Origin: Kineosporiaceae bacterium
GTDB lineage: Bacteria > Actinomycetota > Actinomycetes > Actinomycetales > Angustibacteraceae
NCBI GenBank assembly: GCA_027345905.1
Contig: DAIETC010000208.1
Span: 1 to 25,451, forward strand
Length of the DNA: 25,451 nt
Direction: 5' to 3'
Under the pieces are notes generated by a model. That model saw only the letters and a list, made by a program, of their open reading frames with translations. It did no database searches and was not told the origin of the DNA. Position numbers and translations under genes: made by a program. This document shows positions 10,313 through 16,707 of this stretch, one piece after another (position 1 is the stretch's first letter; the number at the start of each line of letters is the position of its first letter).

Positions 10313-10373
10313 CCGCGAAGCCTCCCATGTGCGCCGGCCCCGCCCTAAATGCTCGCCTGGACCTGCCGGCGGC

Positions 10374-10417
10374 GCCGCCGGTGAGTGCGGTGCCGGCCGC
10401 CGGTGAGTCCGGTGCCG
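10374..10417. repeat. Two adjacent copies of a 22-nt sequence in the hydrolase/ligC intergenic region
   Basis: 10374-10395 and 10396-10417 are identical except for one base (GTGAGTGCGG versus GTGAGTCCGG). The pair lies in the divergent promoter space, starting 62 bases upstream of the hydrolase GTG and ending 30 bases before the ligC GTG. It could be a tandem operator or a simple duplication of GC-rich sequence. Confidence 0.7.
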
Positions 10418-10447
10418 GCCAAGGCGGATGCCTGAGAGGATCGACCG

Positions 10448-11506
10448 GTGGACCTCCCGGTGATGCCGCCCGTCGCGCCGATGCTGGCCAAGACGACCAC
10501 CTTGGAGGAGGCACTCGCGATGCTGCCCGACGTCCACATAGAACCGAAGTACGACGGCTTTCGCGTCATCGTCTTTCGGGACGGGGACGACGTCGAGCTG
10601 GGCAGCCGCGGCGCCAAGACACTGCAGCGGTACTTCCCCGAGCTGGTCGATGCGGTGCGCGGGCACCTGCCGCGGCGCTGTGTCGTGGACGGCGAGATCG
10701 TGGTGCGGGTCGGAAAGGCCGGCGCGCAACGGCTGGACTGGGACGTGCTGGCCCAGCGGATCCATCCCGCGCCCTCGCGGATCGCCCGACTGGCGGCCGA
10801 GACGCCGGCCGAGCTCGTGGCTTTCGACGTGCTCGCCGAGGGCGACCTCGCCGTCCTCGACGAGCCGTTCGAGGCCCGGTGCGACCGGCTGCAGCGGATG
10901 CTCGCCGGGCTCGACCCGAGCGCGCCCGTGCACCTGACCCGGGTGACCCGCGACGCTGCCCTGGCCCGCTCGTGGTTCGAGTCCTTCGAGGGCGCCGGCC
11001 TGGACGGGGTGGTCGCCAAACCACTTTCCGCCGCCTATCAGCCGGGGAAGCGGGTCATGCTCAAGGTCAAGCACGCCCGCACTGCCGAGGCAGTCGTCAT
11101 CGGCTACCGCCGGCACACGTCCGGGCGCGGGGTCGGGTCGCTGCTGCTCGGCCTGTACGACGAGGCCGGTCGACTCCTCCAGGTCGGCGGCGCGTCGGCG
11201 TTCACCGACAAGCGGCGACTGGAGCTCGTTGATGAGCTGGCCCCCTTCGTCGTGCGTGACCAGGCCGGTATGCCTGTGGTGGAGGCGGGTGAACGCAACC
11301 GTTTCAGCGCCCAGCGCGATGTGAGCTGGGTGCGACTTCGCCCGGAGCTGGTGGTCGAGGTCCGCTACGACCAGATGGAGGCGAGGCGGTTCCGGCACGC
11401 CGTGCAGGTGCTGCGGTGGCGGGCCGACCGCGACCCGCAGTCGTGCACCTACGAACAGCTGGATAACCCGGCTTCGTACGACCTGGGTGCCGTGCTCGAG
11501 CGCTGA
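10448..11506 (+). CDS. ligC: ATP-dependent DNA ligase, LigC type
   Basis: 352 residues with the layout of mycobacterial LigC: adenylation domain with the nucleotidyl lysine in EPKYDGFRV (Lys34), ELGSRGAKTLQRYFPEL, VVDGEIVV, GLDGVVAKPLSAAYQPGKR, KVKHARTAEAVVIGYR, then an OB-fold domain ending LVVEVRYDQMEARRFRH and WRADRDPQSCTYEQL. It seals nicks using ATP. Family knowledge: LigC-type enzymes act in repair together with a stand-alone primase-polymerase, and such a polymerase is 3 kb downstream on the other strand (14431-15459). GTG 10448 is supported by GAGAGG eight bases upstream. No Ku gene is present, so end joining is not indicated by the context. Confidence 0.93.
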   Translation: MDLPVMPPVAPMLAKTTTLEEALAMLPDVHIEPKYDGFRVIVFRDGDDVELGSRGAKTLQRYFPELVDAVRGHLPRRCVVDGEIVVRVGKAGAQRLDWDVLAQRIHPAPSRIARLAAETPAELVAFDVLAEGDLAVLDEPFEARCDRLQRMLAGLDPSAPVHLTRVTRDAALARSWFESFEGAGLDGVVAKPLSAAYQPGKRVMLKVKHARTAEAVVIGYRRHTSGRGVGSLLLGLYDEAGRLLQVGGASAFTDKRRLELVDELAPFVVRDQAGMPVVEAGERNRFSAQRDVSWVRLRPELVVEVRYDQMEARRFRHAVQVLRWRADRDPQSCTYEQLDNPASYDLGAVLER

Positions 11507-11553
11507 CGTGCCAGGATGCGCCCACACCGACCGGTGCCCCCGCCAACGCCCGC

Positions 11554-11583
11554 CGCACCTCACCCTGATCCGCACCTCACCCT
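11554..11583. repeat. Short direct repeat CGCACCTCACCCT, two copies 17 nt apart
   Basis: Copies at 11554-11566 and 11571-11583 lie just upstream of the Shine-Dalgarno sequence of the gene at 11597. The spacing is compatible with a regulator-binding pair, but in GC-rich DNA chance duplication is also likely. Confidence 0.4.
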
Positions 11584-11596
11584 CACCGGAGCTGTC

Positions 11597-12082
11597 GTGG
11601 CCGACCTGATCGTCATCCTCACCGAGCAGGCTCTGGGCGCCAGTGACGCGGAGCGGATCCTGGCCCTGCACGACGGCGAGGAGCTCACCTACCACGTCCT
11701 GGTCCCCGCCGACACCGAACGCAACCTTCTGGTCGACGTCATCGACCACCTCAGCATGCTGCAGCTGCGCCAGGCGCTGGACGCCGTCCTGCATCACGCA
11801 CCGGGTGGGGCAACCGCCCGGGACAACGCCGAGCAGGCGCTGAACACCTCCCTAGAAGCCTTACGCGCCAAGGGAAAGCAGGCCCAAGGCCAGGTGACTC
11901 AGGACGACCCGTTGCCCGCCGTGCAAGGCGAGGTGGACCGGCTCGGCGCCCGCGAGGTGGTGGTCGTGACCCGACCGCACGCGCTTGAGGACACGTTTCA
12001 CCGGGACTGGGCCAGCAGGGCGCGGGACGTGCTGGGCGTGCCGGTCCTGCACGTGTACGCCGGCACGACGTTCCTGGGCTGA
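11597..12082 (+). CDS. Conserved actinobacterial protein of unknown function
   Basis: 161 residues, cytoplasmic, no membrane segment. It alternates short strands and helices in a Rossmann-like pattern: ADLIVILTEQAL, TYHVLVPADTERNLL, a helical middle (residues 50-95), EVVVVTRPHALEDTFHRDWASRARDVLGVPVLHVYAGT. I recognise this as a conserved actinobacterial family, and think it is sometimes labelled indole-3-glycerol phosphate synthase, for which I see no motif support. The fold pattern recalls universal stress proteins. GTG 11597 is chosen for the GGAG five bases upstream; the frame is open to 11516 but that part is a proline-rich run without conservation. It lies between ligC and an SRPBCC gene, seven bases ahead of the latter, and is probably in one transcript with it. 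Confidence 0.75.
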   Translation: MADLIVILTEQALGASDAERILALHDGEELTYHVLVPADTERNLLVDVIDHLSMLQLRQALDAVLHHAPGGATARDNAEQALNTSLEALRAKGKQAQGQVTQDDPLPAVQGEVDRLGAREVVVVTRPHALEDTFHRDWASRARDVLGVPVLHVYAGTTFLG

Positions 12083-12089
12083 GGCCGAC

Positions 12090-12551
12090 GTGATCTCGGG
12101 CCGGGTGATCAGCGCATCCACCGTCGTCCAGGCGCCGGCGGCTCGCATCTTCGACCTGCTCGCCGACCCGTGTCGGCATCCGGTGCTCGACGGCTCGGGC
12201 TCGGTGCGCTCGCTGGTGCGTGGCCCGCAGCGGCTCTATCTCGGCGCCCGGTTCGCGATGGCGATGCGCCTAGGCGTCCCCTACGCGATGGTCAACCGGG
12301 TGGTCGAGTTCGAAGAGGGGCGCCTGATCGCCTGGACGCACGTCTCGCGCGCGATCTGGCGCTACCAGCTCGAGCCGACCGGGCCGACGTCCACCCGCGT
12401 GACCGAGACGTTCGACATGCGCCACTCGCCGTTGGCGCCGGTGTACGAGCGGGCCGGTTTCGCGCAACGCAACGAAGGCGCGATCGTGCGAAGCCTCGCG
12501 CTGCTCGCGGACATCGCGCGCGCGCCGCAGCCGCCCTCGCCAGCCCCCTGA
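12090..12551 (+). CDS. SRPBCC (START/Bet v 1-like) family protein
   Basis: 153 residues with the SRPBCC ligand-pocket pattern: an opening strand VISASTVVQAPAARIFDLLADPCRHPVLDG, a central GARFAMAMRLGVPYAMVNRVVEFEEGRLIAWTHVS, a strand WRYQLEPTGPTSTRVTETFDM, and a C-terminal helix ALLADIA. Such proteins bind hydrophobic small molecules or act as cyclases or transport helpers; no catalytic residues can be assigned. GTG 12090 has GAGG five bases upstream and lies seven bases after the previous stop, so the two genes are likely cotranscribed. Confidence 0.82.
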   Translation: MISGRVISASTVVQAPAARIFDLLADPCRHPVLDGSGSVRSLVRGPQRLYLGARFAMAMRLGVPYAMVNRVVEFEEGRLIAWTHVSRAIWRYQLEPTGPTSTRVTETFDMRHSPLAPVYERAGFAQRNEGAIVRSLALLADIARAPQPPSPAP

Positions 12552-12568
12552 CGGCTCCAACGCACTGA

Positions 12569-12584
12569 CTCAGCGCTCTCTCAG
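12569..12584 (+). promoter_or_regulatory. CTCAG direct repeat with 11-nt period upstream of the esterase gene
   Basis: CTCAG at 12569-12573 and again at 12580-12584 (six bases between). Direct repeats with an 11-base period are typical for OmpR/PhoB-type regulators, which bind as head-to-tail dimers. A hexamer CATGCT (12594-12599) follows about one turn downstream and could be the -10 element. Inference only. Confidence 0.4.
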
Positions 12585-12641
12585 TTCGCACCGCCATGCT
12601 GGATGCACCGGCGGTTACCGGCCGCCCTCACCGGAGGACCC

Positions 12642-13742
12642 ATGAGCCTGCTGTCCCATGCGCTGCTGGCAGCCCTTGGTGCCGCAGCGGTGTGCACCGT
12701 TGCGGCGACGGTGCTGCTGTGGCCGCGACTCGCCGGCCGCGGGGTGCCGGCGTACGTCGGCCGGCTCGTCGCGGTGCTCATCTGCCAGCTGCTCGCCATC
12801 GTGGTCGCGGCCCTGGCCATCAACCAGCACTTCGACTTCTACGCAAGCTGGTCCGAGCTGTTCCCCAGCACCTCGAACAGCCAGGCCGCCGCCGTCCCGC
12901 TCACAACGATGGGACCAAAGGCGAAGGCGCAACGGGCGGACGCCGTGCCGAACGCGCGGGTCGCCGTCCCGGACCGGCGTCCGGGCCAGGTCATCCCCAT
13001 CCGGGTCACCGGCGTGGGAGGCCTGTCGGAGGGCGGTTTCGCCTACCTACCGCCGCAGTACTCCGAGCCCGCACACCGCGCAGAGCGCTTCCCCGTAGTC
13101 CTGGTGCTGGCCGGCTATCCCGGCCACGTCAGCACCCTGGTGAACCGCCTGGAGGTGCCCTCGCAGATGAACCGTCAGGTCGCCGCGGGCACGGTGCACC
13201 CGATGATCATGATTCTGGTCTCGCCGACGGTGGCGCGTCCGCGAGACACCGAGTGCGCCGACGTACCAGGTGGTCCGCAGGTCGAGACCTACCTGAGCAG
13301 GGACGTGCCGCACTGGGTCGACACGCATCTGCGCACCAACGGGCGTTGGGCGGTGCTCGGCGTCTCGACCGGCGGCTACTGCGCGACCAAGCTGGCGACG
13401 CGCCATCCCGACGTCTTCCCCGCGTCGGTCTCGATGTCGGGCTATATCCACCCGTTGGAGGACTCCACGACAGGTGAGCTCTACGGCCACAACGCGAACC
13501 TGCGCAACCAGAGCGACGCGATCTGGGTGATGCGCCACCGGCCGGCGCCGCGGGTGGACTACCTGATGACCGCAAGCCGCACCGAGCGGCAGGTCTACCC
13601 CCAGCTAAAGGAGTTCGCGAGCGTGGTGCATCCCCCGGCCACGCTCACGACCTTGGTCGAGCCCAGCGGTGGGCACAACTTCGGGGTCTGGGTCAAGGAG
13701 CTGCCCACGTGCCTGCAGTGGCTCTCTGCCCGCCTCGCATAA
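12642..13742 (+). CDS. Membrane-tethered esterase (alpha/beta hydrolase, esterase D/mycolyltransferase-like)
   Basis: 366 residues. Two N-terminal hydrophobic segments (about residues 5-25 and 38-60) precede a likely extracytoplasmic domain. It contains VVLVLAGYPGHVSTLVNRL, MIMILVSPTVARPRDTECADVPGG, YLSRDVPHWVDTHL, the nucleophile elbow LGVSTGGYCATKLATRHPDVF, and VEPSGGHNFGVW with the likely catalytic His. This order fits the PF00756 esterase family common in actinobacteria; the substrate is unknown (cell-envelope lipid or sugar esters are possible). ATG 12642 has GGAGG four bases upstream. Its stop codon lies inside a 26-nt direct repeat, so its last few codons are part of the duplicated sequence. 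A CTCAG repeat upstream suggests control by a two-component regulator. Confidence 0.87.
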   Translation: MSLLSHALLAALGAAAVCTVAATVLLWPRLAGRGVPAYVGRLVAVLICQLLAIVVAALAINQHFDFYASWSELFPSTSNSQAAAVPLTTMGPKAKAQRADAVPNARVAVPDRRPGQVIPIRVTGVGGLSEGGFAYLPPQYSEPAHRAERFPVVLVLAGYPGHVSTLVNRLEVPSQMNRQVAAGTVHPMIMILVSPTVARPRDTECADVPGGPQVETYLSRDVPHWVDTHLRTNGRWAVLGVSTGGYCATKLATRHPDVFPASVSMSGYIHPLEDSTTGELYGHNANLRNQSDAIWVMRHRPAPRVDYLMTASRTERQVYPQLKEFASVVHPPATLTTLVEPSGGHNFGVWVKELPTCLQWLSARLA

Positions 13743-13787
13743 CCGGTGCTTTCGCCCGCCTCCCATAACCGGTGCCTTCGCCCGCCT
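13728..13787. repeat. 26-nt direct repeat spanning the esterase stop codon
   Basis: Copies at 13728-13753 and 13754-13779 differ at two positions; an 8-base start of a third copy follows (13780-13787). Each copy contains CATAACCGGTGC, so the esterase stop TAA in copy 1 is repeated in copy 2. This looks like a recent tandem duplication of the gene's 3' end. Confidence 0.85.
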
Positions 13788-14084
13788 AGTCGGCACGGCG
13801 CCGTATCGGGATCCACCCTTCTCCCCCAGGGTGGGTGCGATTACTACCTCCGCGCGGGGCCACTGGGGCACCCCGCGGCCTTGTGGAGGCCGCAGGGTGC
13901 CCCAGTGGCCGTCGTGGCGGCCGCAGGGTGCCCCAGTGGCCGTCGTGTACGCGTATAGGCCACCCAACGCGCCGCCGGCGATGGCCTCGCGAGGCCCGCG
14001 GAGATGGTCTCGAAGGGCGGATTGGGCCATTGCGTGCCAAGATCGCGCCGTTAGCACTACCTACCCAGCCACAGAGAGGCGAAC
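13743..14084. other. 342-bp gene-free stretch between the esterase and the small membrane peptide
   Basis: I find no supportable gene on either strand. It holds the second half of the 26-nt repeat, a short hairpin (CCACCC 13813-13818 with GGGTGG 13829-13834), and a long hairpin with a duplicated right arm (13858-13947). The remaining part (about 13960-14080) must carry the promoter of the 14085 gene; I could not pick out a convincing -35/-10 pair. Confidence 0.7.
13858..13947. repeat. Long hairpin with a duplicated right arm
   Basis: The left arm 13858-13880 (starts GGCCACTGGGGCACCC) pairs with the right arm 13888-13910 over 23 bases with one mismatch (G-U possible in RNA) and a 7-base loop. 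The right arm and six more bases recur exactly at 13919-13947 (29-nt repeat, period 31). The left arm can therefore pair with either copy, giving two mutually exclusive hairpins. No T-run follows, so simple intrinsic termination is not obvious. Confidence 0.85.
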
Positions 14085-14240
14085 ATGATCATTCTCGGAG
14101 TGATCCTGCTCATCATCGGGATCGTCGCCGGTATCAGCATCCTGACGACGATCGGCATCATCCTCATCGTCGTCGGGGCGATTCTGTTCCTGCTCGGCTC
14201 CACGGGCCGTGCGATCGGTGGCCGGCGGCACTACTACTGA
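14085..14240 (+). CDS. 51-residue hydrophobic membrane peptide, DUF6131-like
   Basis: ATG 14085 with GAGAGG five bases upstream opens a 51-residue product. It is hydrophobic from residue 2 to about 38 (MIILGVILLIIGIVAGIS, a short TT turn, then IGIILIVVGAILFLLG), followed by a basic tail GRRHYY. That predicts two closely spaced membrane helices with the tail at the membrane surface. The pattern matches the small actinobacterial DUF6131-type proteins, whose function is unknown. It is well below usual gene-calling length, but the Shine-Dalgarno sequence, composition and following hairpin make it a real gene. It stands alone between two repeat-rich gaps. Confidence 0.85.
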   Translation: MIILGVILLIIGIVAGISILTTIGIILIVVGAILFLLGSTGRAIGGRRHYY

Positions 14241-14250
14241 CCGCGCGGCG

Positions 14251-14285
14251 CGGCTGGCCCCGCACCGTGCGGTGCGGGCCAGCCG
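14251..14285. terminator. Strong hairpin after the small membrane peptide
   Basis: GC-rich inverted repeat starting 10 bases after the stop: CGGCTGGCCCCGCACCG (14251-14267) against CGGTGCGGGCCAGCCG (14270-14285), with one bulged C and a tiny loop. There is no T-run, as is common for actinobacterial terminators. It lies between convergent genes and could serve either. Confidence 0.65.
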
Positions 14286-14302
14286 CGGCCGGGCAGTTCG
14301 GC

Positions 14303-14405
14303 GCTGCCGGCTGGTCGGCGTTGCCGGGGCAGTCGGTGTTGCCGGCTGGTCGGCGTTGCCGGCTGGTCGGCATTGCCGGCTGGTCGGCATTGCCGGCTTG
14401 CTGGC
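14303..14405. repeat. Six tandem copies of a 17-nt unit
   Basis: Unit GTTGCCGGCTGGTCGGC. Copies start at 14303, 14320 (an 18-nt variant), 14338, 14355, 14372 and 14389; copies 3 and 4 are identical and the others differ by one to a few bases. The array fills the gap between the small-peptide hairpin and the 3' end of the polymerase gene. 14241-14430 contains no gene. It is head-to-tail without spacers, so it is a minisatellite-type array and not CRISPR. Confidence 0.9.
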
Positions 14406-14430
14406 GCTGTGAGCTGGACGTCGGCGCCGC

Positions 14431-15459
14431 TCAGTCCGCGCGTGCGCCCCGCGCCCGGGACGGCTGCACCCGTGGCGGCTCGCCGGGCATCTTCGGATAG
14501 TCCGGCGGAAAGGCAAGCTCGCCCAGACCCCGCTCGCAGTCCGCCTCCCACAGCTGGTGGGCGCGGGTCAGGTCACCGACGGAGGCGTCCATGGCCGCCC
14601 AGGGGTCGCCGTCCGCGGCCACGATGGCCGGCACGGTGCGCACGGTGAACTCGGCCGGGTCCGCGGACGCCAGCGCCTGCCAGGTGAGCGGCATCGACAC
14701 GGGGGCGTGCGGCAAAGGCCGCGGACTGTAGGCGCACGCGATCGTGCGGTCGCGGTTTGTCTGGTTGAAGTCGACGAACACCTTCTGACCCCGTTCTTCC
14801 TTCCACCAGGCCATGGTGACCAGCGATGGGGCGCGACGCTGCAGTTCGCGACCGATGCCGATGACGGCATGTCGCACCTGCAGGAACTCCCGATCCGGCC
14901 GGATCGGGGCGAACACGTGCACGCCGCGGTTCCCCGAGGTCTTGGCCCACGCCGTCAGGCCCAGCTCGGCCATCAGCTCACGCAGCAGGAGGGCAACTTC
15001 GACGGCGTCGGCGAAACCACACCCGACCTGCGGGTCCAGGTCGATCCGTAGCTGGTCGGGCCGGTCCAGGTCGGCGGTGCGCACCGGCCAGGGGTGCCAG
15101 GTGATGGTGTTCATCTGCACCGCCCACACGAGCGCGGCGGGCTCGTCGATGACCAGCTGGGCGTGCCGGCGACCACTGGGGTAGGTCACCTGCACGGTAC
15201 GGATCCACGGCGGCATACCGCGCGGCGGGTTCTTGGAGTAGAAGGCCTCGCCGCTCACGCCGTCCGGGAAGCGCTGCAACGTCACCGGCCGGTCGGCCAG
15301 CGCCGCCACCAGTGCGGGGCCGACGTCCAGGACGTAACGCGCCAGCTCGCCCTTGGTGACCCCCAGCTTCGGCCAGAGCACCCGGTCGGCGCTGCTCAGC
15401 CGAACCGCGCGGACGCCGTCCGGGCCAGGCACCTCGATCGTCACCGCGTCACCGGGCAC
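14431..15459 (-). CDS. ligD: Stand-alone LigD-type polymerase/primase (PrimPol) domain protein
   Basis: 342 residues corresponding to the polymerase domain of LigD only, without ligase or 3'-phosphoesterase domains. Motifs of the archaeo-eukaryotic primase fold: LRIDLDPQ (metal-binding Asp140 and Asp142), KTSGNRGVHVFAPI (nucleotide-binding, 173-186), and KVFVDFNQTNRDRTIACAYS (third metal ligand Asp230). Family knowledge: stand-alone versions in mycobacteria fill short gaps with a preference for ribonucleotides and work with LigC; a LigC homologue is in the same neighbourhood. GTG 15459 is chosen because TACGGT lies six bases upstream; GTG 15444 is an alternative. The C-terminal 25 residues are basic and proline-rich. 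Whether its role is excision repair or end joining is inference. Confidence 0.9.
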   Translation of the reverse strand: MPGDAVTIEVPGPDGVRAVRLSSADRVLWPKLGVTKGELARYVLDVGPALVAALADRPVTLQRFPDGVSGEAFYSKNPPRGMPPWIRTVQVTYPSGRRHAQLVIDEPAALVWAVQMNTITWHPWPVRTADLDRPDQLRIDLDPQVGCGFADAVEVALLLRELMAELGLTAWAKTSGNRGVHVFAPIRPDREFLQVRHAVIGIGRELQRRAPSLVTMAWWKEERGQKVFVDFNQTNRDRTIACAYSPRPLPHAPVSMPLTWQALASADPAEFTVRTVPAIVAADGDPWAAMDASVGDLTRAHQLWEADCERGLGELAFPPDYPKMPGEPPRVQPSRARGARAD

Positions 15460-15465
15460 GCCTCA

Positions 15466-15471
15466 ACCGTA
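15466..15471 (-). promoter_or_regulatory. Leaderless -10 element of the polymerase gene
   Basis: On the minus strand TACGGT, a full TANNNT match, lies six bases before GTG 15459. The nearest purine-rich run (GAGG) is only one base from the start codon and cannot act as a Shine-Dalgarno sequence for it. Confidence 0.5.
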
Positions 15472-15569
15472 CCGACCCGGCCCAAGCCCCCTGGCCTTCG
15501 GGCGCGGAACGAACCCGGCGCCCCCAGCGTTGCGACGTGTGGCCCGCCACCGAACCGAAGAGGACCAGC

Positions 15570-15989
15570 ATGGAGCCGACCCAGCGCCCGTACCCCCGCG
15601 CCAAGGAGGACGAGCAGTGGCGCGCCGAGCTGACGCCGCAGGAGTACGAGGTGCTTCGTCGAGGCGGCACCGAGCGGCCGTTCGTCGGGGAGTACACCGA
15701 CACCACCACCGAGTGTGTGTACGCCTGCCGGGCGTGCGGCGCCGATCTGTTTCGCAGCGACACCAAGTTCGAGTCGCACTGCGGCTGGCCCTCGTTCTAC
15801 TCTCCCCTCGCCGAGGACCGGGTCGAGTACCTCCCAGACCACAGCACCGGGACCGAACGGGTCGAAGTCCGTTGCGGCAGCTGCGGTTCGCACCTCGGCC
15901 ACGTCTTCGAGGGTGAGGGATACGGCACCCCGACGGACCAGCGCTACTGCATCAACTCGATCTGTCTGACACTGCAGCCCAAGGCCTGA
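15570..15989 (+). CDS. msrB: Peptide-methionine (R)-S-oxide reductase MsrB
   Basis: 139 residues, cytoplasmic, reducing methionine-R-sulfoxide in proteins with thioredoxin. Zinc ligands are the two CxxC pairs (CRAC, Cys53/56; CGSC, Cys102/105). The catalytic cysteine is Cys127 in RYCINS. FESHCGWPSFYSPL is the family signature, here with His-Cys where Gly-Cys is more usual; Cys71 there, or Cys132, could be the resolving residue. ATG 15570 is supported by AAGAGG six bases upstream; an ATG at 15537 is in frame but has no such site. It converges on hemQ with 18 bases between stops, as in the M. tuberculosis region where msrB is a near neighbour of the heme genes. Confidence 0.96.
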   Translation: MEPTQRPYPRAKEDEQWRAELTPQEYEVLRRGGTERPFVGEYTDTTTECVYACRACGADLFRSDTKFESHCGWPSFYSPLAEDRVEYLPDHSTGTERVEVRCGSCGSHLGHVFEGEGYGTPTDQRYCINSICLTLQPKA

Positions 15990-16007
15990 GCCGGGGCGCG
16001 GCTTCCC

Positions 16008-16703
16008 TCACGGCAGGGCGGCGACCAGGTCCGGCAGTGCAACACGCGGGCCGGTGAAGAACGGGATCTCCTCACGCACGTGTCGCCGGGCGTCCGTGGC
16101 ACGCAGGTCGCGCATCAGGTCGACGATCCGGTGCAGCTCGTCGGCCTCGAACGCGAGGATCCACTCGTAGTCGCCGAGCGCGAACGCCGAGACCGTGTTC
16201 GCACGCACGTCGGGGTACTCGCGGGCCGCCTTGCCGTGCTCGACGAGCATGTCTCGACGCTCGTCGTCCGCCAGCAGGTACCAGTCGTAGGAACGCACGA
16301 AGGGGTAGACGCAGACGTAGCCGCGCGGGTCCTCGCCCGCCATGAAGGCGGGGATGTGGCCCTTGTTGAACTCCGCCGGCCGGTGCAGCGCCGCGACAGA
16401 CCAGACCGGCTCGAGCTGGCTGCCCAGATCGGTGCGCCGCAGCCGCCGGTACGCCTCCTGCAAGGACTCGATGTCGGGCGCATGCCACCACACCATCAGG
16501 TCGGCGTCGGCGCGCAGCCCGCTGACGTCGTAGAAACCTCGGACCACGACGTCGCGATCGGCCAGACCGGCCAGCGCCTGCGACACCTGCGCGCTCAGCG
16601 CAGCGCGATCACCCTCCACGTGCGCTGGCGCCGCGAACACCGACCACATCGTGTAGCGGATGGTGTCGTTCACGTCTCGGGCCTTGACCTTCGCCTCGCT
16701 CAT
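16008..16703 (-). CDS. hemQ: Coproheme decarboxylase HemQ (ChdC)
   Basis: 231 residues of the chlorite dismutase-like superfamily. HemQ oxidatively decarboxylates coproheme to heme b, the last step of the coproporphyrin pathway. Recognisable sequence: YTMWSVFAAP, VVVRGFYDVSGLRADADLMVWWHA, then RGYVCVYPFVRSYDWYLLADDERRDMLVEHGKAAREYPDV, which carries the catalytic-Tyr region (VYPFVRS) and the proximal heme His (VEHGK), and DYEWILAFEADELHRIVDLMRDLRATDARRHV. ATG 16703 starts four bases after the hemG stop, so the two are cotranscribed. Actinobacterial proteins of this type are well established as HemQ. Confidence 0.95.
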   Translation of the reverse strand: MSEAKVKARDVNDTIRYTMWSVFAAPAHVEGDRAALSAQVSQALAGLADRDVVVRGFYDVSGLRADADLMVWWHAPDIESLQEAYRRLRRTDLGSQLEPVWSVAALHRPAEFNKGHIPAFMAGEDPRGYVCVYPFVRSYDWYLLADDERRDMLVEHGKAAREYPDVRANTVSAFALGDYEWILAFEADELHRIVDLMRDLRATDARRHVREEIPFFTGPRVALPDLVAALP

Positions 16704-16707
16704 GGGT

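Noticed and set aside
10313..11797. 500-residue N-terminal extension of the alpha/beta hydrolase
   Set aside because: It is a shadow of ligC on the other strand. A strong ribosome site fixes the start at GTG 10312.
14303..14405. CRISPR array
   Set aside because: Units of 17 nt are directly adjacent without unique spacers, and there are no cas genes.
10448..15459. Complete non-homologous end-joining locus
   Set aside because: No Ku gene and no fused LigD are present; the ligase is of the LigC type.
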